A stretch of 35,064 nt of DNA from Lachnospiraceae bacterium. Lineage in GTDB: Bacteria; Bacillota; Clostridia; Lachnospirales; Lachnospiraceae. A program made the position numbers and the translations under genes. Below the pieces are notes generated by a model that did no database searches, was not told the origin of the DNA, and was given only the letters and a program-made list of their open reading frames with translations. Location of the stretch: positions 1 to 35,064 of the forward strand of contig JAEELB010000276.1 in the NCBI GenBank assembly GCA_016288705.1. The letters are read 5' to 3'. Position 1 is the first letter of the stretch; each line of letters begins with the position of its first letter. Positions 1 to 8,651 of the stretch are shown in pieces.

Positions 1-1509
1 GGCTATGCCTACAATATCTATACAAATATCCTGCTGATATCCTCATACAGCATTCCATCCGCCATGTCCCGCGCCATGGCCGGGAAACTGGCCAGACGCG
101 AATACAGAAGCGCAGACCGTATGTTCAGGGGCGCTTTGATCTATGTGCTGATAGTCGGGACTCTGGCTGCCGCTTTTGCATGGTTTGCGGCTCCGTATCT
201 CGTGGTCTCTAACGCTGTTCCCGTGCTCCGCATATTTGTTCCGACCCTTTTTCTGTCAGGCATTCTGGGCGTGCTGAGAGGGTTCTTCCAGGCCCACAGA
301 TCCATGATCCAGACCTCCGTATCCCAGATACTGGAACAGCTCATGAACGCCGGAGTGAGCGTGGGCGCAGCCTGGTACTTTGTGCACAGCACGACCATGA
401 CTCTGGCGCAGGAGGCCGGTGAGGACACGGCGAGGGCAGTGAGGGGCGCTGCCGGTTCGGCCATAGGGACAGGAACCGGAGTCGTCATGGCTCTTGTTTT
501 CATGGGGGGCATGTACCTTCTCAACCGTGACTATTTCAAAAGAAGGGTTGAGCGGGACAGGAATATTTCGGATGAGTCCTATCTGCGGATACTTAAGGAA
601 ATGGTGCTGGTGGTGACACCCTTTATCCTGAGCACCTTTATTTACAACTGCCTCACCGCCGTAGACCAGACGGTGTATTCCAGGATCATGATCGGTCTGA
701 AAGGCACTGCCGAATCACAGGCGGCCACCATGTACGGCATCTTTTCGGGAAAGACCATAGTCCTCAGGAACATTCCCGTGGCCATTGCATCCGCTGTCAG
801 CGCGGCAGTGATACCCGAAGTCGCTGCGGCTTGGGCGGTAAATGACAGGAAAAGGGCGGAAAGGAGGACGGAGTCGGCTGTCAGGATCACCATGGCGGTG
901 GCTTTCCCGTGCATGGCAGGACTCATGCTGCTTGCAAGACCCATAGTGACGCTTCTGTTTCCGCAAAAGGCTTCAATAGAGACGGCTTCCCATCTGCTTA
1001 CCGCCATCGGCATCACAGTTATACTGTATTCCCTGTCCACCATCACCAACGGAGTGCTCCAAAGCGTGGGAATGGTGAACAGACCGGTAGTCCATGCGGC
1101 TGTGGCGCTGGTGATACAGTTTGGGATACTGGTGGTCTTGCTCAGAAATACGGAACTTAACCTGTACGCGCTCGTGATCGCGGACATTTCCTATTCCCTG
1201 CTCATGTGTCTGCTGAACGGATGGGCCATAAGGAGGCATCTGGGCTTCAGTCAGGAAGTAAAGAATACATTTCTTTTGCCTGCGCTGTCGTCGCTTGTCA
1301 TGGGGGTTTCGGCGCTGCTGTTTTATATGCTGCTGTTCAGGCTGAGTTCATCAAATGTTGTGTCCCTCGCAGCGGCTATCGTGCTTGCGGGCATCATCTA
1401 TTCGTTTCTGATGATCAGGTCAGGAGCATTGTCGGAATCAGAACTGTCGCGTTTCCCGGGAGGGAAAAAACTTGCGGGACTGATACTCGGGCGCAGGAGT
1501 ACGGAGTGA
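1..1509 (+). CDS. MOP-family lipid/oligosaccharide flippase (MurJ/SpoVB/YtgP-like), 5'-truncated by window edge
   Basis: The reading frame is open from the first base of the window, so the gene starts upstream; 502 residues are visible. The protein is a chain of hydrophobic helices separated by short charged loops, with the look of the polysaccharide biosynthesis / MATE-like flippase superfamily (SpoVB, YtgP, MurJ). Recognisable stretches are the GVLRGFFQ segment of an early helix pair, the VDQTVYSRI region in the middle and the NGVLQSVGM segment late in the protein. Members move undecaprenyl-linked wall precursors such as lipid II across the cytoplasmic membrane. Which substrate this one moves cannot be told from sequence alone. 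The C-terminus is basic (GGKKLAG...GRRS). It converges with rqcH on the other strand, with 43 bases between the stop codons and no clear terminator in the gap. Confidence 0.85.
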   Translation, partial: GYAYNIYTNILLISSYSIPSAMSRAMAGKLARREYRSADRMFRGALIYVLIVGTLAAAFAWFAAPYLVVSNAVPVLRIFVPTLFLSGILGVLRGFFQAHRSMIQTSVSQILEQLMNAGVSVGAAWYFVHSTTMTLAQEAGEDTARAVRGAAGSAIGTGTGVVMALVFMGGMYLLNRDYFKRRVERDRNISDESYLRILKEMVLVVTPFILSTFIYNCLTAVDQTVYSRIMIGLKGTAESQAATMYGIFSGKTIVLRNIPVAIASAVSAAVIPEVAAAWAVNDRKRAERRTESAVRITMAVAFPCMAGLMLLARPIVTLLFPQKASIETASHLLTAIGITVILYSLSTITNGVLQSVGMVNRPVVHAAVALVIQFGILVVLLRNTELNLYALVIADISYSLLMCLLNGWAIRRHLGFSQEVKNTFLLPALSSLVMGVSALLFYMLLFRLSSSNVVSLAAAIVLAGIIYSFLMIRSGALSESELSRFPGGKKLAGLILGRRSTE

Positions 1510-1552
1510 ATCCGATCCCCGCAGGGCCCGCCACGGGTGAAGCCGGTTGTCA

Positions 1553-3307
1553 TCACTCCTGCGTGAGGGCGGAAATGTCCGTGGAAATGGTCATGGAGTA
1601 ATTTGTGTAATACACCACGAAGCCCGCGTAACTTCCTTTGGGCTTCCTGATCTCGCGCTTCTTTACGTAATCCACTTCGCCCTTGTCCTGATCCCTGTAG
1701 CCTGAAAAATGGGCGGCAACGGCCGCAGCATCCTCAAAGGCTGAGTCAGAGGGCATGTCTTCGTTTTCATTTACTTTGAGGATCACATGGGCTCCGGGTA
1801 CACCCTTTGCGTGGAACCAGTAATCTTCGGGCTTTGCCAGGGAAAAGGTGAGATAGTCGTTCTGACGGTTGTTTTTCCCCGCATAGATGTGGTGGCCGTC
1901 ACGGCTCAGGAAATGAAGGGGATCCGAAGGGGCCTCGTTTCCCTTCGCCTTTCTGCCGGCTTTTGTGGGGGCGGCCTTAATTATCCCGTATTCCGCAAGT
2001 TCCCTTCTGATCTCCGCAAGGTCCCCGTCGGTTTCCGCCATGTCCAGAGACTGCAGGACGGACTCCAGCATCACGATCTCCTTTTTCACATCTTCGGTGA
2101 GCCTCGTGAGGTTCTCCTTTGTGCGTTTTAATTTGTTGTATCTGGAAAAGAATCTTTCGGAATTCTGCTTGAAGGAAAGGGTGGGATCCAGCGGGATCTT
2201 TACGTTTTCCCCGGTCCGGTAATCCTCTGCGACGATACAGGTGTCGCCGGGTTTTACGCTGTAGCCGTAGATCAGGAGCAGCTCCCCGTAGGTCCGGAAT
2301 CTTTCCATCTTTTCCGTATCCCGGAGCTGCTTTTCCTGAAGGGACAGCTTTTTCACATCGCGCGAGAGTATGGAACTCAGGGTCTTCCTGAGGCCTGCGC
2401 TCTTCTGCTTCATACGCTCCCTGGTCTGACGTTCGGAATAATAGAGGATCAGGGCCTCGCTCATGGTTTCGCAGCGTCTGACATCCAGGCCTTCACAGGT
2501 GGACAGAGGCACCGGCGAGAACTCAACCGGGGTACCGTTCCTGAAGTAGACCGGAGGCGAAAGGTCAGGGGAAAGCGCTGCTTCATCAATGATCCCGCGA
2601 AGCGCGAGATATACGGAGGACATTTCGGCGGGAGAAAGCCGGTCTTCCGTGGCTTCCGGGGAAACCCGGGTCCTTGCGCAAACCTCTTCAGCTACGACCC
2701 TGGATATGCCCTGCCATGACACGTTCAGAAATTCCGATACAGGCAGGGCGGAGGAAGCCAGCTTCCTCATAAAGTCCTCGGGCGTTGCGGAGAGGAAGTC
2801 TTCCTTGTCCTTTGTCTCGGGAAGAAAATAAGAACTCCCAGGGAGCACTATCCTGACGGAACTCATCGAAGGGGGAACGTGCCTGATGGCGTCGATCACC
2901 CGGTCATTATCATCGATGAGGATTATATTGCTGTGCTTTCCCATAAGCTCGGTGACAAGGGTATAGTTCCTTATATCTCCCAGTTCATCCGAGTGCCGGA
3001 AGGAAATGCGGACGGCCCTTTCCAGCCCCGGTTGGGTGACGGCCTCCACCCTGGCCCCCTGCATGTATTTCCTGAGGAGCATGCAAAAAGCCGGGGCGGC
3101 ATCAGGGGATCTCAGATTCGTATCCGTCACGTACAGCAGGGGCATCGAGGGATCTGCGGATAGGAACAGCCTCCTGAGACCCTTCTCCGTCCTGAAGGCC
3201 AGGGTTACGGAATGAGAGTCCGGCTGTGATATCTTTGTGATCCGCTGCCCTGCCAGAGGCTTCAGTTCCCGGACAAGGGCAGAAAGCGTTATTCCGTCAA
3301 ATGGCAT
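1553..3307 (-). CDS. rqcH: Ribosome quality-control factor RqcH (NFACT family, formerly fibronectin-binding protein FbpA)
   Basis: The product is 584 residues starting MPFDG, the usual NFACT start. I chose the ATG at 3307 because AGGAGG lies five bases upstream; an upstream in-frame ATG at 3340 has no such site. Domains: NFACT-N (about 1-270), a charged helical coiled-coil region (about 285-430), a basic linker and the NFACT-R domain (about 460-570) with FHAKGVPGAHVIL. Known family role: binds the 50S subunit carrying a stalled peptidyl-tRNA and recruits tRNA-Ala to add C-terminal alanine tails, marking the chain for proteolysis. The DR pair needed for tail synthesis in the Bacillus protein is GLER here (E96-R97), a conservative change. 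It has its own promoter, back to back with that of degV. Confidence 0.93.
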   Translation of the reverse strand: MPFDGITLSALVRELKPLAGQRITKISQPDSHSVTLAFRTEKGLRRLFLSADPSMPLLYVTDTNLRSPDAAPAFCMLLRKYMQGARVEAVTQPGLERAVRISFRHSDELGDIRNYTLVTELMGKHSNIILIDDNDRVIDAIRHVPPSMSSVRIVLPGSSYFLPETKDKEDFLSATPEDFMRKLASSALPVSEFLNVSWQGISRVVAEEVCARTRVSPEATEDRLSPAEMSSVYLALRGIIDEAALSPDLSPPVYFRNGTPVEFSPVPLSTCEGLDVRRCETMSEALILYYSERQTRERMKQKSAGLRKTLSSILSRDVKKLSLQEKQLRDTEKMERFRTYGELLLIYGYSVKPGDTCIVAEDYRTGENVKIPLDPTLSFKQNSERFFSRYNKLKRTKENLTRLTEDVKKEIVMLESVLQSLDMAETDGDLAEIRRELAEYGIIKAAPTKAGRKAKGNEAPSDPLHFLSRDGHHIYAGKNNRQNDYLTFSLAKPEDYWFHAKGVPGAHVILKVNENEDMPSDSAFEDAAAVAAHFSGYRDQDKGEVDYVKKREIRKPKGSYAGFVVYYTNYSMTISTDISALTQE

Positions 3308-3341
3308 ATGACCCTCCTGTTCACGGTTTTCAGCGACCACG

Positions 3342-3371
3342 AGTATATCACGGCCGATCAGGGAGGGGCAA
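3342..3371 (-). promoter_or_regulatory. Predicted sigma-A promoter of rqcH (extended -10)
   Basis: Read on the minus strand, TTGCCC (3371-3366) is followed after 18 bases by TATACT (3347-3342), with TG one base before the -10 (TGATATACT), an extended -10 element. This would place the start of transcription about 30 bases before the rqcH start codon. The -35 hexamer is one arm of an inverted repeat whose other arm is the -35 of the divergent degV promoter. Based on consensus matching only. Confidence 0.6.
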
Positions 3372-3387
3372 GTTATCCCTCTTGCCC
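3366..3387. repeat. Inverted repeat GGGCAAG-N8-CTTGCCC formed by two divergent -35 boxes
   Basis: The arms are 3366-3372 and 3381-3387, a perfect 7-base inverted repeat with an 8-base spacer. Each arm contains a TTGCCC hexamer facing outward at the right distance from an extended -10 element. The symmetry may come simply from paired promoters, or it may also be a binding site for a regulator that would control both genes at once. Confidence 0.6.
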
Positions 3388-3410
3388 GCTGTCTTCTTTA
3401 GTGTTAAAAT
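3382..3410 (+). promoter_or_regulatory. Predicted sigma-A promoter of the degV-miaB-mutS-mutL-miaA operon (extended -10)
   Basis: TTGCCC (3382-3387), a 17-base spacer, then TAAAAT (3405-3410) preceded by TGT, giving the extended -10 form TGnTAAAAT. Predicted transcription start is near 3417, at the base of a small hairpin that abuts the degV ribosome site. No other obvious promoter was noticed between here and 13122, fitting a single long transcript. Confidence 0.6.
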
Positions 3411-3414
3411 GCTT

Positions 3415-3430
3415 CCGTCAGTTTTGACGG
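3415..3430 (+). promoter_or_regulatory. Perfect 6-bp hairpin next to the degV ribosome-binding site
   Basis: CCGTCA (3415-3420), loop GTTT, TGACGG (3425-3430). The 3' arm overlaps the first base of the GGAGG ribosome site (3430-3434), and the stem sits at the predicted 5' end of the mRNA. It may stabilise the transcript or tune initiation of the operon's first gene. The hairpin is directly visible; its role is inference. Confidence 0.45.
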
Positions 3431-3442
3431 GAGGATAACAGT

Positions 3443-4312
3443 ATGCCTAAAACGGCGGTAGTGACCGATACGAATAGCGGTATGACCTCAAAGGAGGTCG
3501 AGAAGATGCATGTCTTCGTGGTCCCGATGCCATTTTATATAGGCGGTGAGACATACTACGAGGGGATCAATCTGGATCAGAAGCAGTTCTATTCGATGCT
3601 GGAGGGGGATGTGTCCATCAGCACGAGCCAGCCGTCGCCGGAATCCCTTATGAATGTGTGGGACAGGGTCCTGACAAATTATGACGAACTGGTGTACATC
3701 CCCATGAGCAGCGGGCTGTCAGGTTCCACTCAGAGCGCTATGATGCTTTCGTCGGACTACGACGGAAGGGTCCAGGTGGTGGACAACCAGAGGATCTCGG
3801 TTACCCAGCGCCAGAGCGTGCTGGATGCGCTTTTTATGATAGAGCGCGGTCTCAATGCCGCTCAGATCAAGGAAAAGCTTGAGGAGACAAAGCTGGACGC
3901 CAGCATTTACATAATGGTCGAAACCCTGAAGTATCTGAAAAAGGGAGGGCGCGTTACTCCTGCGGCTGCTGCCATAGGCACGGCCCTGAAGGTGCGCCCG
4001 GTGCTCACCATTCAGGGCGAAAAGCTTGACTCCTTCAGGCTCGCCAGGACCAGAAAGCACGGCGAAGCCATCATGAAAGATGCCGTAAAGACCGACGCTG
4101 AGGAGCGTTTCGGAGGGATGGATCCCGAAAAGGTCCTGCTCGCCGCTGCCTACAGCGGAACGGACACAAAGCTTGCGGAGGAATGGAGAAAGGATGTGGA
4201 AAAGAGTTTTCCCGGATTCCGCGTTCATATGGATCCTCTTTCATTGTCCGTGTCCTGCCATATCGGTCCCGGCTCCATCGCGCTCACCGTTATCCGGAAG
4301 TTTTCGTTATGA
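3443..4312 (+). CDS. DegV family fatty-acid-binding protein
   Basis: The product is 289 residues. The start is fixed by GGAGG eight bases upstream. DegV hallmarks are present: VVTDTNSGM at the N-terminus, STSQPSP at 60-66, the YIPMSSGLSGS stretch near 87-97, and YLKKGGRVT in the middle followed by KVRPVLTIQGEKL. DegV/FakB-type proteins bind a fatty acid in a deep pocket; FakB partners hand it to the kinase FakA for phosphorylation. No fakA-like gene lies in this window, so the lipid partner is unknown. The stop codon overlaps the next start (ATGA at 4309), suggesting translational coupling to miaB. It is the first gene of the mismatch repair/tRNA modification operon. Confidence 0.9.
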   Translation: MPKTAVVTDTNSGMTSKEVEKMHVFVVPMPFYIGGETYYEGINLDQKQFYSMLEGDVSISTSQPSPESLMNVWDRVLTNYDELVYIPMSSGLSGSTQSAMMLSSDYDGRVQVVDNQRISVTQRQSVLDALFMIERGLNAAQIKEKLEETKLDASIYIMVETLKYLKKGGRVTPAAAAIGTALKVRPVLTIQGEKLDSFRLARTRKHGEAIMKDAVKTDAEERFGGMDPEKVLLAAAYSGTDTKLAEEWRKDVEKSFPGFRVHMDPLSLSVSCHIGPGSIALTVIRKFSL

Positions 4313-5985
4313 AGGGCAGTCCGACTCACGACACTTCTTTTTCGACGGACAGCAGGAAATCCCTCGTCTCATACCCGGAGAAGCAGATCGGCCCGGCTCC
4401 CGGAACCGGGGATACTGCCGATGCCTCAGACACCGGGAAGATAACGATACCGGGCAAGGAGTCCCGGGAGCATCCCCGGGCAGCGGAAACCCACGATCCC
4501 GAAGCATCGGAAACAGATGAGCAGTCCCGGCTCAGGCTTCGGGAACGCATCCGTCGGATGTCAGACGAAAAAGGCTCGGAAATGAGGGCCTGCGTGGTCA
4601 CCTTCGGCTGTCAGATGAATGAGAGGGATTCCGAAAAGATCAGGGGGATACTTAAATCTGCGGGGTACTCCCTCACCGGTTCCGAAAAGGAAGCGGACCT
4701 TGTGATCTACAACACCTGCAGCGTACGCGAAAATGCCGACGTCCGCGTGTTCGGGAGGCTCGGCTATCTTCATTCCCTTAAAGACAGAAGGCCTTCCCTG
4801 AGGATAGGGCTCTGCGGCTGCATGGCCCAGGAGGAACGGGTCAGGGAAAAGATCCGGAAGACTTACCCCTTCGTGGATATAATGTTCGGGACCCACAACA
4901 TCCCCAGCCTCGAAACTCTTTTGCTGAGAAACCTCGAGACGGGGGAGCGGGCCTGGGATGTGCGAAAGGAAGGGAGCAGGCTGGAGAGGAAAAAGGACGA
5001 CGTGGCCGGCATCGAGGACAGCCTTCCGGAGGACAGGACCTATCCCTTCAAGTGCGGGGTGAACATAACCTATGGCTGCAATAATTTCTGCACCTACTGT
5101 ATCGTTCCCTATGTGAGAGGCCGCGAAGAGAGCAGAAGGGCGGGAGACGTGCTTGAAGAGATCCGCCGCCTCGCGGATGACGGCGTGTCGGAGGTCATGC
5201 TCCTTGGCCAGAATGTGAACTCCTACGGCGACAGCGAAGGGGGGCTCACTTTTCCCATGCTGCTGAGAAAGGTATGCGGGGTGGACGGCATAAGGCGCGT
5301 CAGGTTCATGAGTTCCCATCCTTCCGACCTTTCAGACGAACTGATCGAGGTCATGGGAAGTGAGAGAAAGGTTTGTCCCCACATCCATCTGCCGGTGCAG
5401 TCAGGTTCCGACCGCATCCTGAAAAGGATGAACCGGCATTACACCGTGGAACACTTTATAAATATCACCGATAAACTGAAAAAGGCCGTTCCGGGGATAT
5501 CCATCACAACCGATATCATAGTCGGTTTCCCCGGGGAGACCCATGAGGATGTGGATCAGACCATAGACTTGATCAGGCGGGTCAGCTTCGACAACGCCTT
5601 TACCTTCAGGTATTCCAGAAGGCCGGGAACCCCTGCTGCGGATTATCCGGATCAGGTGCCGGAAGAGGTGGTGAAGGCGGAGTTCGACCGGGTGCTCAAA
5701 TGCGTGCAGGATACCGCGAGACGAGAGATAAGCCGTCATGAGGGCGAGATACAGGAAGTCCTGGTGGAACACGTAAATGAAAAGGATCAAAGCCTTGTGA
5801 CCGGGAGGATCCCCGACAACACGGTGGTCCATTTCCCCGGGACACCGGATCTCATCGGGAAATACGTGATGACCGAACTGCTGAAGTGCGAGGGATTCTA
5901 TTACATGGGCAGGATCGCGGACCCCTCATCGGAACCCCATTCCGGGACCGCATCCCGTCACATTCCGGATACAGGAGACAGATAA
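4309..5985 (+). CDS. miaB: tRNA-2-methylthio-N6-dimethylallyladenosine synthase (radical SAM methylthiotransferase)
   Basis: MiaB adds a methylthio group to i6A37 of tRNAs, making ms2i6A, using two 4Fe-4S clusters and SAM. The N-terminal UPF0004 domain has its three cluster cysteines in FGCQMN (C101), NTCSVREN and LCGCMAQ. The radical SAM motif CxxxCxxC lies at C257, C261 and C264, and a TRAM-like RNA-binding tail follows (about 500-555). From the ATG overlapping the degV stop the protein has 558 residues. The first 80 or so are a hydrophilic, low-complexity extension rich in T, D, P and E. Firmicute MiaB proteins often carry an N-terminal extension; alternatively translation starts at the ATG at 4558 (MSDEKG), giving 475 residues, though no good ribosome site precedes it. 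The last base of the stop codon is the first of the mutS start codon. Confidence 0.93.
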   Translation: MKGSPTHDTSFSTDSRKSLVSYPEKQIGPAPGTGDTADASDTGKITIPGKESREHPRAAETHDPEASETDEQSRLRLRERIRRMSDEKGSEMRACVVTFGCQMNERDSEKIRGILKSAGYSLTGSEKEADLVIYNTCSVRENADVRVFGRLGYLHSLKDRRPSLRIGLCGCMAQEERVREKIRKTYPFVDIMFGTHNIPSLETLLLRNLETGERAWDVRKEGSRLERKKDDVAGIEDSLPEDRTYPFKCGVNITYGCNNFCTYCIVPYVRGREESRRAGDVLEEIRRLADDGVSEVMLLGQNVNSYGDSEGGLTFPMLLRKVCGVDGIRRVRFMSSHPSDLSDELIEVMGSERKVCPHIHLPVQSGSDRILKRMNRHYTVEHFINITDKLKKAVPGISITTDIIVGFPGETHEDVDQTIDLIRRVSFDNAFTFRYSRRPGTPAADYPDQVPEEVVKAEFDRVLKCVQDTARREISRHEGEIQEVLVEHVNEKDQSLVTGRIPDNTVVHFPGTPDLIGKYVMTELLKCEGFYYMGRIADPSSEPHSGTASRHIPDTGDR

Positions 5986-8651
5986 TGGCGACAGAACAGC
6001 TTTCTCCCATGATGCAGAAATATATGGAGACCAAGCAGGAGTACAGCGACTGTATCCTGTTCTACCGTCTCGGGGACTTCTATGAGATGTTCTTTGAGGA
6101 CGCAAAGACGGCCTCCAGAGAGCTGGACCTCACCCTGACGGGAAAGAGCTGCGGCCTTGTGGAGAGGGCGCCAATGTGCGGCGTCCCCTACCATTCCAGC
6201 GAGTCCTATATCAACAGGCTCGTAAAGAAGGGCTACAGGGTGGCCATCTGCGAGCAGGTGGAGGACCCTCGGACCGCGAAGGGGCTTGTAAAGAGGGAGG
6301 TCATCAGGGTGGTGACCCCCGGCACCAATATGGACGACGACACGGAGGAGAAGGGGAAGAACACTTTCCTTGTGTCCATATGCGAGAGGGGAGGGGCCTT
6401 CGGTATTTCCGCGGCGGACGTGTCCACCGGGGATTATTATCTCACGGAAGAAAAGGATCAGGCCAAACTCTTTGATGAGGTAAATAAATACGCGCCCCCG
6501 GAACTGATAGTATCCGAGAGCTTCCTTCACAGCGGCTTTGACTTTGAAGGGCTCAAGCAGAGGTTTAAGACCTCGATCACCATGCAGCCTGACGCGGCTT
6601 TTGACGAGGACAGCTGCAGAAAATTCCTCATGAAGCATTTCAAGGTGAATTCCCTTAGCGGTCTCGGACTTGACCGCTTCCCCGTGGGTACCACCGCGGC
6701 GGGAGTCCTCCTCAAGTACCTTTACGATACCCAGAAGAGGGATATGGGATATTTCACCAGGATCAATCCTTATTTTCCGGGGACCTACATGCTGCTCGAC
6801 CAGTCCACAGAGCGGAATCTGGAACTTCTGGAGACCATGCGGGACAAGACAAGGCGCGGATCCCTTCTGGGGGTGCTGGACAGGACGAAGACCGCCATGG
6901 GCGGCAGGCTCCTCAGAAGGATCATAGAGCAGCCCCTCACGGACGAAGAGAGGATCAGGGTCAGACAGAGAAAGGTCCTGGCCTTTACGGAAAATACCCT
7001 TGAAAGAGATGAGATAAGAGAATATCTGTCCGGGATCCTGGATCTTGAAAGGCTCTCCGCCAGGGCTTCCTACGGGACGGCGAATCCGCGGGACCTCATC
7101 GCCCTCAGGGACTCACTTTCCATGCTCCCGGCAATAAAGACCGTGCTCGTCAATCTTGAAGAGCCGGAGATAAAGAACATGCTGGAAGGCTTCGATACAC
7201 TCGAGGATCTGAGCTCTCTGATCGACAGGGCGATAAAGGACGAGCCCCCCATACTGGTCCACGAGGGCGGCATCATCAAGGACGGCTACGACAGCGCCGT
7301 GGACGAATACAGGGCAGCGGGCACCGACGGCAAGAAATGGCTCATGGAGCTTGAGGAATCCGAAAAGGAAAAGACAGGCATAAAGAACCTGAAGATCAGG
7401 TTCAACTCCGTCTTCGGATACTATATTGAGGTGAGCAATTCCTTCAAGGACAAGGTCCCTGCCGATTACGTGAGAAAACAGACCCTTGTGGGAAGCGAGA
7501 GATACATCAATGAACCCCTGAAGCAGCTGGAGGACAAGATCCTGGGGGCGGAAGAAAAGCTCTTTGCCAGAGAATACGAGCTCTTCACGGAGATCAGAAA
7601 GAAGGTAAGCGACGAGACATTGAGGATACAGAGGGCGGCGGAGATGCTGTCCTCCCTTGACGTGATGACGGACCTGTCCTACGTGGGAGAGAAAAATAAT
7701 TACGTCATGCCCGAGATCACGGACGACGGTTTTATTGACATCAGAGAGGGAAGACATCCCGTTGTGGAACAGATGACCGGACAGGAGATGTTCATCCCCA
7801 ACGACACCCTTCTGGATAATAAAAAGCACTGTGTGGCGGTGATAACCGGCCCCAACATGGCGGGAAAATCCACATATATGAGGCAGACCGCCCTGATCGT
7901 CCTGATGGCCCAGATCGGTTCCCCCGTCCCCGCAAAGAGCGCCAGGATAGGGCTGGTGGACCGCATATTTACAAGGGTGGGGGCGTCAGACGACCTGTCC
8001 ACCGGCAGATCCACTTTCATGGTGGAGATGTCGGAGGTAGCGAACATTCTCAGGAACGCCACTTCAAAGAGCCTGCTGATACTTGACGAGATCGGGCGCG
8101 GGACCTCGACCTACGACGGGCTGTCCATAGCCTGGGCGGTGGTGGAGCATATCAGCAGCCGGCGCCTTCTGGGGGCCAGGACCTTATTTGCGACCCATTA
8201 TCACGAGCTGACCGAGCTTGAGGGCAAGATCGACAATGTAAATAACTACCGGGTGGCGGTAAAGGAAAAGGGAGACGAGATCATTTTCCTGAGAAAGATA
8301 ATGAAAGGCAGCGCCGACAGGAGCTACGGCATCCAGGTGGCGAAGCTTGCGGGAGTCCCCGATCTGGTGACGGACAGGGCGAGGGAGCTTCTGTCCAGGC
8401 TTTCCGAAAATGACATCACGGAGAAGCTTTCCGATCTGGAACTGGCAAAGGGAGACCCCAAGGCCATGAAGGCCGAGAGAAAGAAGAATGCGGAGGCCGT
8501 GCCGGGACAGATGACATTCTTTGACGCGGCGACGGACTCCGATATAGTGAAGGAACTCACGGAGATAGATATCACTTCCCTTACGCCCATGGACGCCATG
8601 AACACCCTTTACCGGCTGCAGAATGAGGCGATGAACAGGTTCAGGACATGA
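5985..8651 (+). CDS. mutS: DNA mismatch repair ATPase MutS
   Basis: The product is 888 residues, normal for MutS. AGGAG upstream and the 1-base overlap with the miaB stop fix the start MATEQL. Mismatch-recognition domain I carries GDFYEMF near residue 30, the Phe-x-Glu wedge that stacks on the mispaired base. The connector, lever and clamp regions follow. The ATPase domain has Walker A GPNMAGKST (about 619-627), Walker B LLILDEIGRGT (about 697-707) and ATHYHEL. The C-terminus has the tail with MTFFD and a final helical segment typical of the dimer/tetramer region. It recognises mispairs and small loops and recruits MutL. The stop overlaps the mutL start by four bases (ATGA), as usual for co-translated partners. 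Confidence 0.98.
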   Translation: MATEQLSPMMQKYMETKQEYSDCILFYRLGDFYEMFFEDAKTASRELDLTLTGKSCGLVERAPMCGVPYHSSESYINRLVKKGYRVAICEQVEDPRTAKGLVKREVIRVVTPGTNMDDDTEEKGKNTFLVSICERGGAFGISAADVSTGDYYLTEEKDQAKLFDEVNKYAPPELIVSESFLHSGFDFEGLKQRFKTSITMQPDAAFDEDSCRKFLMKHFKVNSLSGLGLDRFPVGTTAAGVLLKYLYDTQKRDMGYFTRINPYFPGTYMLLDQSTERNLELLETMRDKTRRGSLLGVLDRTKTAMGGRLLRRIIEQPLTDEERIRVRQRKVLAFTENTLERDEIREYLSGILDLERLSARASYGTANPRDLIALRDSLSMLPAIKTVLVNLEEPEIKNMLEGFDTLEDLSSLIDRAIKDEPPILVHEGGIIKDGYDSAVDEYRAAGTDGKKWLMELEESEKEKTGIKNLKIRFNSVFGYYIEVSNSFKDKVPADYVRKQTLVGSERYINEPLKQLEDKILGAEEKLFAREYELFTEIRKKVSDETLRIQRAAEMLSSLDVMTDLSYVGEKNNYVMPEITDDGFIDIREGRHPVVEQMTGQEMFIPNDTLLDNKKHCVAVITGPNMAGKSTYMRQTALIVLMAQIGSPVPAKSARIGLVDRIFTRVGASDDLSTGRSTFMVEMSEVANILRNATSKSLLILDEIGRGTSTYDGLSIAWAVVEHISSRRLLGARTLFATHYHELTELEGKIDNVNNYRVAVKEKGDEIIFLRKIMKGSADRSYGIQVAKLAGVPDLVTDRARELLSRLSENDITEKLSDLELAKGDPKAMKAERKKNAEAVPGQMTFFDAATDSDIVKELTEIDITSLTPMDAMNTLYRLQNEAMNRFRT

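Noticed and set aside
1510..1552. Expected bidirectional terminator between the converging flippase and rqcH genes
   Set aside because: No stable stem with a T-run on either strand was found in the 43-base gap.
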